Positions 53,101 to 59,980 are shown, numbered from the stretch's first letter. The stretch is 64,000 nt of DNA from Symsagittifera roscoffensis (GCF_963678635.1 NC_087065.1:34719679-34783678), one strand, 5' to 3'. Made by a program: numbers and translations. The notes: generated from the letters alone by a model not told the origin.

Positions 53101-56100
53101 TTTGGTCTGAACGGAGTGCAGATCGAGTTTAAAGCATTATAAAAGGCTTGAATAGATTTAATGACAATAAATTCGTCATGCAATGACGGTAAAGGAGCTT
53201 TAAATGTCGGTTGTCTCAACATATAATCTCTAATTCACTGAGAGGAACCTGGTACATGTTTAATTTCATAATCAAACGGAATGAGGCGATCCGCCCAACG
53301 AGAAAGTCGCGACTGATAAGATTTCTTGCCATACATTTCCTTGAGTGCTGAGATAATAGCTTTGTGATCAGTTAGGATAATAAAAGGCTTGCCAAGTAAG
53401 TATGTAAGAAAATGTTCGCACGCCCACACAATGGCCAAGAGCCAAGAGACATTTGGTGCCACCTCTTGTTCCAAACAAGCTCCTAGCCCACTGTGGCTTG
53501 CGTCACACTTGATTCGAGAAGCTTTTGTGGCATCATAGTGATAAAATTTTCTGAACAAAATTCCCCCCACGAAATTGATTTCTAATTCACCGCTTTTAAA
53601 GATGCTCGGAATTCGACCGTATACTTATGCAATTCTGGAATGAAACGTTGAAGATGATTGAGAGTTTTCATGAATGATCTCAATTGCTTAAGAGGTTTCG
53701 GTGGCATAAGTGATTTGATTGTCTCGATTTATGAAAACTTCGGGGCGTAACCAGATTCATCGATTTCGTATCCTAACCAGACTAACTTGTTAACTGAGAA
53801 ATCACATTTGCTTAGTTTTAGCGTCCATCATTCTTCATTCAGTCGATCCATGTCATTACCGACTAGAGTGTTATGATCTTCAACTCTCCCTTTAGTAACC
53901 ACCAGTATATCATCAAGGTAACATATAACTCCTTCCAATCCTTGTAGGGTATAGTCCATCCTTTTCTGGACTTCAGTGGGCATATCCGTCAATCGGTAGA
54001 AACCAGTTTTGAATCGATACGCGCCTGTTGCTTCTCCACAAAAAATACTAAAATTACAATGACTACTGGTTAGATCCGATAAAAGTAACTGACTAAAACC
54101 AGATTCGAGATCAAGAGATGTTGGTCACACTTTCCCAGGTGTGTCTTTAGTGATGATTTGAGCCACCGAGTCAATCAATTCATGCATATTAGGCATTTGG
54201 TACTTGTTTTGCCATATTTGGGAACTCATTGGTTTAGCATTAAGTGCAAGTTTTGTTGAACCGTCCTTTTTTGCAGTTAGTACTATGGGTGCGATAAAAT
54301 GGTCCGTAGTACACTTATCTAGTTTTTCAATTTGTTTATCCTTGATTAATTTTTTAATCTCAGCCGTGACTCGATCTTGTATGTGAATGGGAACTTCTCG
54401 GCTTTTAACTTGCCTAGGTATCAAAGGACCCTTAAAGTTAGGGAGCACTTTAAGGTTTTTCAACCTCCCCAGCCTGCAGCCTGTTGAACACACTTGGGTA
54501 CCTTTTCACAAAGTGATCCCTCCAGCATCCAGAGGTCGGATTCATTTCCTCCACATCCTCCGCAAAATTGACTTCTGTTGGTTCTCGCTGAACAGTTTCA
54601 ATTCCCAATTGTTCATGAAGATTTAACCCGAGCAAATTCTGAGTTCGATTTTCGGACACCATAAAACACGCGTTTTCGATTTTCCATCCTTTCGACGCAA
54701 TTGGAATTTCTAACGACCCGAACAAGTTAATTGGTTTTTTGTTATAGTCCACGTATGGGACACTTAATGGATATCTCCCGGCGTCCTTAAACTTGACATG
54801 TGGAAGCCGTCTCATCGGTTTTTCCGCCATTTTCTTGTTCAGGAATGAAACGGGACTGCCGGTATCCACCGTGGCATAAAAAAGAGTTACCGGAACGTAA
54901 TTGAATACTGAGGCTCATCGGTTGTCCTCCCTCTGCCTGTAAGACTTCTAAACTGTTGATTTGTACGATGTCTCGTTATGTTGCACCATGTAAACTCAAC
55001 GTTTTGTAGTGTTACAGACTTTGGCGAAATGGCCTTTCTTTTTACAAGCATTAGAAACAGCCTCTCTGGCCGGACACGACCGGTGGTGTTCGAGTGAAAA
55101 TGGGTTACCACAAAAGTAACAGGGTTTGTTTTGACTTTGGCGTTGATTGGAACGGTTTGAGCCTCCTCCGCGACTGTTGTTTCCTTGGTTCCTGAATTGC
55201 TGTACCGAAGAAGTCGGTTCTTTGTTGATCCGAATAGAACTGGCGTTTATCGAAGACGAGTTGTTATGTGGTAGTAACTTTTGAAATTGCTCTGATGTCT
55301 GAGCCCCTTTCTCATTCTCCAATGCCAATTGCAGAGTATCGTCAAGATTGGCTTTCGCCCTGATTAGTTGCCGTTGGACCTCTACATCCCTAATACGACC
55401 AATAAACAAGTCCTTTACGGTGGCCCTTTCTTGATCAATCGGCCAATTGCACAACGCGGTTTGAGCGCTAAGTCGTGCATAAAATGAGGAAAAAGAATCA
55501 TTCTCCTGCATAAATATTGTATTATACAACTTGATTCGTTCGACTGTTTAATCCCGCTCTGCCTTAAAGAGATCTTCTCAACACTTGTGAAAGTCAATGA
55601 AGGAGGATGTATTCAGGTCCAGATGGGGATAAGAATCCAAAAATCGTTTCTTTCCCTCATTTCCCAATGAGAAGAAGGGTCTAGATTTCAGACGCGCCTC
55701 TGCGTCATGATAACATCAGTTATGACCGATGCGAGGGCCTTTCCGTCTCCTTTCTTGATTGTACTCATCGATTCTTCTATTCGCTGCTGCAATTCGAAGA
55801 GTCCTATTAGCTATGTTTGCTGTAATTTCATCTTTTCCCGGAGCTTCAGGCCTCGCATAAGGTTCATCAACCAACTCCGCTGGGGCAACTAACACCTCCC
55901 CCGGCGAAATATTGTCTTTTAGACTAACGGCCAAAAAAAAACTGTCCTACCCATGTCTCCCAAATAAATGGTGGGTTAACCGATGATTTAGCCCAAAATG
56001 GGGGTATTCCGAGTAGGTCAGTCCTGTCTTCATTTACAGGAACTGCTGGCTGCGCCATGAGATTTCCCTCAGTTGGTGAAGGGAAAATTTGTTTATAAAA

Positions 56101-56877
56101 TTCGAATATTGAATTAAATCTGATATATAAATAGATAGAGTAGAATAATGTATATAGAGTTATCGTTTCCAGATTGAATAAAGATTGTCAACTTTCTTTA
56201 CTAGATTTCACACCTGAGGCCTTCGCAACTGGCATTTTTACATTTTCAAGTGACAGATGAATAGACTGGTGAGATATGTCCTTGAGTCAATTTACTGCAC
56301 TATAATGAATAGATAATAGGACATAGTTATATAAGATATACATAAATAAATAGAATAGAGTGAGGTACCGAAGGTCGCCTCATGACAACGGAGAAGCTTT
56401 GCTGCAGGAAATGAAAAGGATGTTGAAGCTTTAGAATATGTTTGAAAGCTCCCGTAAACAAAATTTTAAGCTTTCTAAACTGTAGATTATTCAATTCTGA
56501 TTTTTAACTTCAAAGTCCCTCGGCCCTACAAAAAACAAAATGAACTTCTTGATTTGCTAGCTTGAATAAATCCAAATGAATCTCCCAGTATAATCCATGT
56601 ATGCATCGGGTAGTCAAGCACATGTACCCGCTTTGGCAAAAGCTTTTGGACTGCAATGACAAACGGGTTGCGCTAACCTCTTCTGAAGGTTCCTGTAGTT
56701 ATCGTCCATGACCCGAGTGGCCTGCTGCTTGAGACTATTGCTCAGTCGGTTCAGCAGTTCGTCGGATGACGTGTCGATTTCAGTCGTGCGTCGGGAGTAG
56801 CCATCGAACTGCATGTTCAAAGTACGCATCAACACCATGTCATCCTTGTAGCTCAGAGACGAAGAAAAAATCCCCAT
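26115..56877 (-). CDS. Complete 4-exon gene for an unrecognised 199-residue protein with a myristoylation-type N-terminus
   Basis: Spliced model: 56877-56678, 48093-47976, 38461-38315, 26249-26115, ending in TGA. Exon 1 ends AG and exon 2 supplies G, restoring one Arg codon; the other junctions are phase 0. All acceptors and donors are canonical GT-AG. The protein begins MGIFSSSLSY. Gly2 with Ser6 fits the N-myristoylation consensus, suggesting membrane attachment. The rest is soluble, helix-prone and charged, with no signal peptide, transmembrane segment or cysteine cluster. Composition is clearly protein-like in all four exons (GLADSCLENFVLTQLGKDSG; YLDRTQELGLAMVDKM). I do not recognise the family and assign no function. 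A 5' UTR exon probably precedes 56880, because a splice acceptor lies three bases before the ATG. The introns are 8.6, 9.5 and 12.1 kb and hold almost all of the window's larger transposons. Confidence 0.75.
26250..27781. other. Intron 3 of the 199-residue gene, 3' part, no feature recognised
   Basis: AT- and homopolymer-rich. No exon, RNA gene or repeat family is seen. Confidence 0.5.
27782..27897 (-). repeat. 3' LTR of the 27.8-34.3 kb gypsy element
   Basis: 116 bp direct repeat of 34212-34328. Differences are concentrated near the inner CCGCCGG end. It is preceded on the minus strand by the purine tract AGAGGAA. Confidence 0.8.
28320..29204 (-). CDS. 294-codon open frame at the 3' end of the first gypsy element
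   Basis: The longest intact frame of the element, starting with ATG at 29204. It is acidic and Ser/Thr/Glu-rich. It has no signal peptide or transmembrane segment, so it is not envelope-like. A basic-aromatic patch (RNVGPPKFYGKRF) near residue 195 resembles the tail seen after integrase in this retrotransposon group, so it may be the end of Pol cut off by a frameshift. A further frame (29631-29308) lies between it and integrase. Its function is unknown. Confidence 0.5.
   Translation of the reverse strand: MCVEALFKSYSETTTRSKKTTKPPGYFASDESMLIPSDISDTCDWEWIAGGFRFRDVARERFISDSIKTSNQEHTRSFCEPNNNIIFEILEDITNPENDQQTQCPISIIPAETDPVPQGRESSTSAEAATIAKVLDSQNSSTAPMEEDATANFAVYEIVDSSDETAPATGLQTNPGNVSPIIGRSSRNVGPPKFYGKRFFIDVVDLAQSSSGSASNPIILENGHSDKWDHINSETPLEIVTIDSESSTPEQISSSSTDESLRMATDNFEEQSELDSELFNLELENFSNCCRKCK
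29760..32930 (-). pseudogene. pol: pol of the first gypsy element: protease, RT, RNase H, integrase (interrupted)
   Basis: Protease: the active-site triad reads DSA instead of DTG or DSG (VDSASPVSF near 32890). RT: fragments at 32485-32084 (KYQMPNIHELVD) and 31806-31603, with the YLDD catalytic box near 31945 followed at once by a stop. RNase H: DASHNG near 31500 and TDQKALLSAL at 31482-31156. Integrase: HH-CC zinc domain at 30660-30196 and the catalytic core down to about 29900, with Asp in LDFA, Asp in VDHASYYTS and Glu in SNGLVEK. Several in-frame stops make it non-functional as read. Confidence 0.8.
32920..34172 (-). pseudogene. gag: gag of the first gypsy element (two frames)
   Basis: An N-terminal part (34172-33687) and a nucleocapsid part (33558-32920) lie in separate frames, so the gene is broken between them. 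The second part holds two zinc-knuckle-like motifs: CMKCGG with a later GHLAVC, then CTSCKYKGYFTKLC, where the usual GHF is GYF. Gag packages element RNA in cytoplasmic particles. Confidence 0.75.
34212..34328 (-). repeat. 5' LTR of the 27.8-34.3 kb gypsy element
   Basis: 117 bp, beginning TGATGTGATTCTCAC and ending near CTCTCTCA. It matches the 3' copy with a handful of mismatches. This is very short for a gypsy LTR. Confidence 0.8.
34690..34975 (-). mobile_element. Diverged hAT-type miniature element
   Basis: It shares, in inverse order, the landmarks of the intact element at 35342: TAAATTGATTTTCCGAG, GCGCCGCAGGC, AAGCGCTCCC and CTCCCTGAGGGG. The ends are decayed. It lies about 370 bp from the intact copy. 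Confidence 0.55.
35342..35764 (+). mobile_element. Intact hAT-type miniature element (423 bp) with perfect 8-bp target duplication
   Basis: The terminal inverted repeats CAGGGGCGGATTTAG and CTAAATCCGCCCCTG are perfect over 15 bp. The flanks are the identical 8-mer CCTGTTAT at 35334-35341 and 35765-35772. An 8-bp duplication with CAGGGGCGG-type termini is diagnostic of hAT transposons. The inside has no transposase; a 71-codon frame is chance. It is non-autonomous, and the clean duplication suggests a more recent insertion than its three relatives here. Confidence 0.95.
35904..36187. repeat. 20-bp minisatellite (ACATAACTATACCTGGTCAG)
   Basis: About 13 units. Early units are degenerate (CATGGCTATATCTGGTCA) and central ones nearly identical. 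It directly precedes the 113-bp array. Confidence 0.9.
36254..37369. repeat. 113-bp GC-rich minisatellite, about 10 units
   Basis: Unit landmarks GGGGCTTGCGACTTCTAATG and GTGTCTCCCATGGGCTGCGA recur every 111-114 bp, mostly 113. Units are about 95% identical or better, except the first, which is diverged. Because 113 is not a multiple of three and the minus strand has few stops, overlapping open frames of up to 159 codons appear. They are by-products of the repeat and are not genes. Confidence 0.95.
37668..37850. repeat. Degenerate minisatellite of about 21 bp (AGGTATGATCATGTCTGGTC)
   Basis: About eight imperfect units rich in TATGATCAT and TCTGGTC. The TGGTCAG word is shared with the 20-bp array on the other side of the 113-bp block, suggesting one composite repeat locus. 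Confidence 0.75.
38315..38461 (-). CDS. 199-residue gene, coding exon 3
   Basis: The acceptor is TATGTTTAG|ACGAAGAGG and the donor is GCCAAACAG|GTATCA. It is 49 codons in phase 0 (TKRMESINGLADSCLENF through EARNKAAKQ). The GC content is clearly higher than the surrounding intron. Confidence 0.78.
38462..39054. other. Intron 2 of the 199-residue gene, 3' part, nothing recognised
   Basis: AT-rich with no exon or repeat visible, apart from the acceptor at 38462-38463. Confidence 0.5.
39055..39131 (+). repeat. 75-bp direct repeat on the left of the LINE
   Basis: The phrase GTGTTCTTTTGCGTAGCCAG, followed by TTTTGTAAATT and CTCAAGTT, recurs at 42090-42162 in the same orientation. The LINE relic lies between the two. 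Confidence 0.75.
39360..41900 (-). mobile_element. Decayed LINE (APE endonuclease plus reverse transcriptase)
   Basis: On the minus strand the order is endonuclease, linker, RT, C-terminal region. Endonuclease: GFCETWLHDDEP near 41740 (the catalytic-glutamate ETWL motif) and RNRPGKKVGR near 41660. Linker: 41258-40974. RT: KFRPVSILSALRKVIKKAF near 40540, KASDTLDHTIL near 40320, IPEGSVLGPLLFLLYINDL near 40155, and the FADD box altered to FAGD near 40080. A C-terminal frame lies at 39646-39362. Stops and frameshifts interrupt it. The motif set fits the Jockey/CR1/RTE-type APE clades, which I cannot separate by eye. It lies in intron 2 of the 199-residue gene in the same orientation. Confidence 0.82.
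42090..42162 (+). repeat. 75-bp direct repeat on the right of the LINE
   Basis: Partner of 39055-39131, about 80-85% identical by eye. It is too long to be a LINE target duplication. It could be a solo-LTR-like remnant or a shared repeat that was present before the LINE. Confidence 0.75.
42163..43077. other. Intron 2 of the 199-residue gene, nothing recognised
   Basis: A 97-codon minus frame (42921-42628) has no recognisable domain. No other repeat is identified. Confidence 0.45.
43078..43620. repeat. Tandem duplication of about 258 bp
   Basis: ACAGTGCTGATTTAAATTAA recurs at 43191 and 43449. The surrounding sequence (GACAAAGAAACATA, ATCATGTCT) also repeats. Both units contain the left terminus of the mariner-like miniature element. 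Confidence 0.8.
43716..44243 (+). mobile_element. GCGTTAATAGCGCG-family miniature element nested in a mariner-like element
   Basis: It runs from GTTCGGACTGCC to AAAGTCGGAAC, with the core GCGTTAATAGCGC near 43920. It contains an (AT)n run at 44064-44127 that is absent from the other copies. Confidence 0.75.
44064..44127. repeat. (AT)n microsatellite
   Basis: About 31 AT units inside the nested miniature element. Other family copies have only GATATAAA-like sequence at this point. Confidence 0.97.
44667..44831 (+). pseudogene. LINE reverse transcriptase fragment, plus strand
   Basis: A 54-codon frame contains FDTVDHDIL, the RT motif around the first catalytic aspartate, followed by the spaced HDEKL and YKKSKTTTERQIS that correspond to the usual HKL and SYLxxRxQ positions. 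It ends at TGA. It is unrelated in position and orientation to the LINE at 39.4-41.9 kb, so it is a separate insertion fragment. Confidence 0.65.
45001..45970. mobile_element. 970-bp foldback element with arms of about 430 bp
   Basis: The left arm 45001-45430 (AAATGAAGCAGGCTAGCGAA, GGAATTGAAAGTGGCTGAG, TCAGTACAAAATGAGG) is the reverse complement of the right arm 45550-45970 at roughly 90% identity. A T- and A-rich loop of about 115 bp separates them. Both outer ends are TTAA. No ORF spans it. It lies in intron 2 of the 199-residue gene, so its transcript could form a long double-stranded hairpin. Confidence 0.9.
45975..46095 (+). mobile_element. Partial GCGTTAATAGCGCG-family element abutting the foldback
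   Basis: TTTCTAAGACGGAT, GCTTACGCATTAATTGCACG, then ACGCGTTAATTGTCCC match the family core. Neither terminus is visible. The foldback appears to have inserted into, or next to, this copy. Confidence 0.6.
46368..46943. mobile_element. Mariner-like miniature element, diverged copy
   Basis: It starts TACAATGCTGATTTAAATTA and ends TAATTTAAATCAGCTTTAAA. Internal inverted blocks (TTAATATGGTGCAATTTGTT and its complement near 46800) pair up. Confidence 0.7.
47218..47811. mobile_element. Mariner-like miniature element, best copy (594 bp)
   Basis: TA-CAGTGCTGATTTAAATTA at the left and the inverse ending CAGCACTG-TA at the right. The inverted arms are over 100 bp long with only a few mismatches, interrupted by a short spacer. 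TA duplication and CAGTGCTG termini fit the Tc1/mariner superfamily. It has no transposase. Confidence 0.82.
47976..48093 (-). CDS. 199-residue gene, coding exon 2
   Basis: The acceptor is ATATTTTTCAG|GTTTAGTG and the donor is AAGGAACAG|GTCAGC. The first base completes Arg67. The exon encodes FSAVQRLSVKGGKDG through FVNFLVSKEQ, 39 residues without a stop. Confidence 0.75.
48094..49885. repeat. Intron 1 of the 199-residue gene, 3' part, with a 253-bp tandem duplication
   Basis: At 48832-49330 a diverged tandem pair is visible; CATAAACAAGCAATCAAA recurs at 48949 and 49202 with matching context before and after. The rest is AT-rich without an exon. GATTAACGGATGAG occurs twice immediately left of the LTR. 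Confidence 0.7.
49886..50214 (-). repeat. 3' LTR of the 49.9-56.4 kb gypsy element
   Basis: 329 bp direct repeat of 56058-56387 with TG...CA ends, preceded by the polypurine tract at about 50215-50230. Confidence 0.95.
50371..51191 (-). pseudogene. Tail frames after integrase in the second gypsy element
   Basis: Frames at 51191-50997 (basic, Ser-rich) and 50631-50371 (Thr/Ala/Pro-rich, low complexity). They occupy the position of the 294-codon frame in the first element. There is no envelope signature. Confidence 0.45.
51440..54869 (-). pseudogene. pol: pol of the second gypsy element: protease, RT, RNase H, integrase (interrupted)
   Basis: Protease: intact MDTGSPVSFLNKK active site at 54869. 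RT: 54493-54125 (KYQMPNMHELIDSVAQ) and a YLDDILV catalytic box near 53920. RNase H: 53570-53235 with CDASHSGLGACLEQ and LTDHKAIISAL. Integrase: HH-CC zinc domain (HQSHPGQ, then CPECTLFG) in 52403-51738, catalytic-core LDFAGPI, and the C-terminal core GLVERSIQTIKRKLG then TPFELHYGR at 51680-51440. Frame changes separate the domains, so it is not translated intact. An unusual 0.8-kb segment splits RNase H from integrase. Confidence 0.85.
52440..53230. other. Extra segment between RNase H and integrase, rich in ATTGG motifs
   Basis: RNase H ends at PGSSQ near 53235 and recognisable integrase-side coding resumes near 52500. The intervening DNA has several ATTGGT or GTTGGT words (CCAAT on the other strand) between 52750 and 53060. 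It also has a direct repeat of about 28 bp (TTGCATACTAGCCTGTGG) near 52735 and 52815. Part of it may be ordinary connection-region coding. Confidence 0.4.
54996..55934 (-). pseudogene. gag: gag of the second gypsy element
   Basis: An N-terminal frame (55934-55716) and a nucleocapsid frame (55529-54996) are separated by a break. The latter ends with two zinc-knuckle-like motifs, CYFCGNPFSLEHHRSC and CKKKGHFAKVC. In the second, the first Cys of the usual CxxC pair is replaced (SNAC). The layout matches the first gypsy element, so the two are related families. Confidence 0.78.
56058..56387 (-). repeat. 5' LTR of the 49.9-56.4 kb gypsy element
   Basis: 330 bp, beginning TGTCATGAGGCGACC and ending GGGAAATCTCA on the minus strand, so it has TG...CA ends. 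Confidence 0.95.
56678..56877 (-). CDS. 199-residue gene, coding exon 1
   Basis: The acceptor TTACTGGCAG|ATAATGGGG places the ATG at 56877 almost at the exon start. The donor is CAGAAGAG|GTTAGC. It encodes residues 1-66 and two bases of codon 67, including DELLNRLSNSLKQQATRVMD, a likely amphipathic helix. An in-frame upstream extension begins with TTG inside the intron and was not used. Confidence 0.75.
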
Positions 56878-56880
56878 TAT

Positions 56881-57635
56881 CTGCCAGTAAATTGTCAAAA
56901 ATAATTACAACAGTTCCCCGCAAGTAACTGAAAAAATACGCCGGAGCTCAATATTTTTCTGTTAGAAATGAAGTAAAAAAAGGGAAAATGCGAAAAAGTG
57001 TATGTATCTGTTAAAACTATATGTGCTTGTTTGACGAGAAATGAGAAACTGTGAAAAAAGTAGTTATTAAGTTGCCATAGGGCGCCAAGAGTATTTTCAA
57101 CGGTTGATATTTAATGATGAAAGTTTCCTTTAAATCAGCTTCGTAGTATGAAATTGACTGAAGTTCAGAAACACGTATGCGAAACGCAATAGGAACGGAA
57201 AAGTTTTTCCTTAGCAACGAATTCAATACTCACAATCCGTAGTTATTTTTAAAATTCCTAATTTGCTTAAAACTGTACCCCTGATAATTCAAGAAAAACA
57301 GAAAACCAAAATTAACATTACTTTATCGCGAGCCCTATAAATTCAGTTGACCAGACAAACCACTGCTTTTTTCCAGAAAAGTGACAAACTATTATGCGGG
57401 AGTTGCTTCAATGAAAAATTTAATGAGCTGACGTAATCTGAGCGTACGGCGAAAACTTGAATCGTGAATTGTGAATAATGTTTTTAGAATGCAATGTCCA
57501 CGTGCTGCTCGAAGGGCTGAATATTGGAACCGCCTTAAAATAACCACCTATATATTAAAAGACACTCTCTCTGAATAACTGAACAACATCCAGAAACTCC
57601 AACAAGTCTGCTCGTATCAGGGCGAAGCCCGGAAT
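56881..57635. other. Upstream of the 199-residue gene's first coding exon, nothing recognised
   Basis: It should contain an intron leading to a 5' UTR exon. I cannot place that exon or a promoter. Confidence 0.4.
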
Positions 57636-58127
57636 GTTCCGACTGCCTTTTAAGGTTTATGTTGCAGTAATAACCTTAAAAAATTAAATGTAATAAATTA
57701 AAATGAATTTTTTTTTAATCTGAACTTTACACGAAAATCATCCCCCACACGCCATATAAAGAACAAAAGGACAAATTTCGCTCCTTGTAACAAATCAATC
57801 ATGGCAAATAAGCTTCTTTCAACCAATTTGGAACAATTTTTAAGACGGATTAACTCTCCGCTTACGCGTTAATAGCGCGAATTATATTGCGCTTTAATTG
57901 TCCCAAATTGGCCAAAATGGCAATCTTTCAACCCTCATAACTTTACGAAAAATGATTACAGGTGAAATATCTTTTCAAACTTAAGCTCAGGACAACAATA
58001 CCTTTCAAATGAAATAAAATAAGTCCGTCAAAAATGGCTAGTTAAAAAGTCGAAATTTGTCTGAAGAAAAATAAAACCCCACCCCGAGCACAAATATTCC
58101 GTTCCTTTCGTATCAAAAGTCGGAACA
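57636..58127 (+). mobile_element. GCGTTAATAGCGCG-family miniature element, full copy
   Basis: It starts GTTCCGACTGCC and ends AGTCGGAAC, a 9-bp terminal inverted repeat (GTTCCGACT). The core GCGTTAATAGCGCG lies near 57860. The flank TCGTATCAGGGCGAAGCCC precedes it and also precedes the next copy. Confidence 0.8.
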
Positions 58128-58399
58128 ATAAGCCTCAAAATTACGAGTCAAAGTAAAAGTTTAGTAACCTTTGAATAGTTTATCTTTAAATTAGAGGTGC
58201 AGTGTTGCTTCTAATCACTTGCGATACACTTATGTGCTCAAAAGTCTGCCAGAAGTTCAGTATAGAAAACAGCAGTTAAAAACTACTAAAACTTCTTAAT
58301 CATTGTAGTACTTCTAGATTAGGCGCAATCCAGCCATTCTCTAACAAACTCAAACTCAAAAGTAGACAAGACTGCTCGTATCAGGGCGAAGCCCTGAAT

Positions 58400-58895
58400 G
58401 TTCCGACTGCCTATTAAGGTTTATGGAGCAGTAATAACATTAGAAAATTAAAAGTAATAAAACAAAATGAAATTTTTTTTTCTAAAATTTGAAAATTTTT
58501 ATGAAAACCATCCCCCCACACGCCATATAAAGTACAAAAGGATAGATTTCGCTACTTGTAACAAATCAATTATGGCAAATAAGCTTCGGTAAACCAATTT
58601 GGAACGATTTCTAAGACGGATTAACTCTCCTCTTACGCGTTAATAGCGCGAAATATATCGCGCGTTAATTGTCCCAAATTAGCCAAAATGGCAATCTTTA
58701 AACCCCCATAACTTAACGAAAAATGATCACAGGTGAAAAATCTTTTCAAATTTGAGCTCAGGACAACAATACTTTTTGAATGATATAAAAAAATCCGTCA
58801 AAAATGGCTAGTTAAAAAGTCGAAATTTGTCTGAAGAAAAAAAAACCCCACCCCGAGCACAAATATTCCGTTATTTTTGTATCGAAAGTCGGAAT
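58400..58895 (+). mobile_element. GCGTTAATAGCGCG-family miniature element, second full copy
   Basis: 764 bp downstream of the previous copy, in the same orientation and with the same upstream flank. The core TAATAGCGCGAAATATATCG is the best preserved palindrome of the family. Confidence 0.8.
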
Positions 58896-59024
58896 AAAAA
58901 CGGATAAAATCACTATTTAAGCACTTTAACTTTAAAAAATACAAATTTAAGACACCGTCGCTCCGTTCATTGTTTTCTTGCGATTAAACATAAATAAATA
59001 AAAAGCCCACAAAATTATACGTTC

Positions 59025-59280
59025 GGGGAGCGGTGGTGAAGTGGTCAATCGAAAAGTCGGATGTTCGAGGCCCACCATGATCCGTGCTCGTTGCTTGAGG
59101 GTGAAGCAACATAACCCAGCCCAGAAAGATAACCAAAAAAATTGCATGTAGTTCTTAAACAGGGGCACAACAGCGGTTCGCCGTGATGAGCTGTACAGCT
59201 CGTATGTTGGTCGTTTATCTCGTACTAATACATGCACTGCTGACGGAAGATGCAGAGTCGGAACCGGGCCAAGTAAGTTA
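59025..59280 (+). mobile_element. tRNA-derived SINE
   Basis: It starts GGGGAGCGGTGGTGAAGTGG. TGGTGAAGTGG (about 59033) fits an RNA polymerase III A box and TGTTCGAGGCC (about 59062) a B box, with suitable spacing. A non-tRNA body follows (GGGTGAAGCAACATAACCCA). The tRNA-like part is too diverged to fold as a tRNA gene, so this is a retroposon. A 96-codon minus frame over it is chance. Confidence 0.7.
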
Positions 59281-59439
59281 CAAAAATTTCAAACATGGGC
59301 CCTTTTTTAATAAAAAACCAAAATTTTCTAACAAAAAGTAAGATGAATTTGAAATGTGCATTTTAAAAAATCAAAAATATGGCCGCAGCCGATCGTAACA
59401 TTTTGATTTGAGTGGCTTTTGCCGCACAAAGGAGGGCTT

Positions 59440-59705
59440 CCTTGTTTGTTCAGGTTTGCCCAGTCCTGCGGAGATCACACTCGCACTGGGCGCTTGTAGC
59501 TTAAGATAGTAGGAGCTGCCGCGCGACACGAGTGAGGTGGGGGTACTCGGACGCTGCTCTCTTCCAGAACTCGGCGGGGGTACGGATTGATAGATGTGAA
59601 AGACTTCAGTTTATGACTCCAGCTCTTTCATTGCCGCTTTGTCAATTGGAGTTTCTTCGTCGCTGGCGGATCGGCAAGAGTCGAAGATCAAATCCGTCTA
59701 CCGGA
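59440..59705 (-). pseudogene. hAT transposase relic (C-terminal dimerisation region)
   Basis: Minus-strand translation gives SASDEETPIDKAAMKELES, then after a frame change AEFWKRAASEYPHLTRVARQ, then after a stop ATSAQCEC. This follows the hAT C-terminal dimerisation pattern (fW, yP-L-ARq-L, aTSa-E). At least one frameshift and stops inactivate it. It could come from a transposon of the type that mobilised the CAGGGGCGG miniature elements at 18 and 35 kb, but that link is inference. Confidence 0.68.
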
Positions 59706-59889
59706 CAAAAGTGTCACGGTGCATCAAAGTGTCATCTTATCAAAAGGTGTTATGGACTCGAAAAGGTGTTAAAAGATGTAAAGAAAAACAAAAGGTGTGA
59801 ACGGAAAGCTCAATAAATGAGAAATGAAGTTTCAAAAGATGCGTAGTGAAGTGTGAAAGGTGTTAACGGAATCGTGAAAAAGGTGCGGC

Positions 59890-59980
59890 TGCTGGTCCTT
59901 AAAATGAGGACCGAGCCCGGCCCGTAAAAAGCATGGGTCGGGTTTGAATTCTGGGAATACATCAAAAAAAAAAATTTAAA
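59890..59980 (+). other. Possible retroposon tail with A-run
   Basis: GGGTTTGAATTC (weakly B-box-like) precedes an A11 run at 59964-59974. This resembles a SINE or LINE 3' end but lacks other support. Confidence 0.3.

Larger units (their letters stand above)
49886..56387 (-). mobile_element. Ty3/gypsy (Mag-like) LTR retrotransposon, 6,502 bp, with 5-bp target duplication
   Basis: Minus-strand order: 5' LTR 56387-56058, gag, protease, RT, RNase H, integrase, tail, 3' LTR 50214-49886. ACGGA occurs at 49881-49885 and 56388-56392, a 5-bp target duplication. The sequence inside the 5' LTR starts TGGCGCAGCCAGCAG, so TGG directly follows the LTR as expected for a tRNA primer site. The purine tract AAGAGGAGGAAA directly precedes the 3' LTR. 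The two LTRs differ at about 20-25 positions by eye, so the insertion is not recent. Stops and frameshifts interrupt pol. It lies in intron 1 of the 199-residue gene in the same orientation. Confidence 0.95.

Noticed and set aside
59025-59110. Functional tRNA gene
   Set aside because: A- and B-box-like words are present but no cloverleaf can be drawn, and a SINE body follows.
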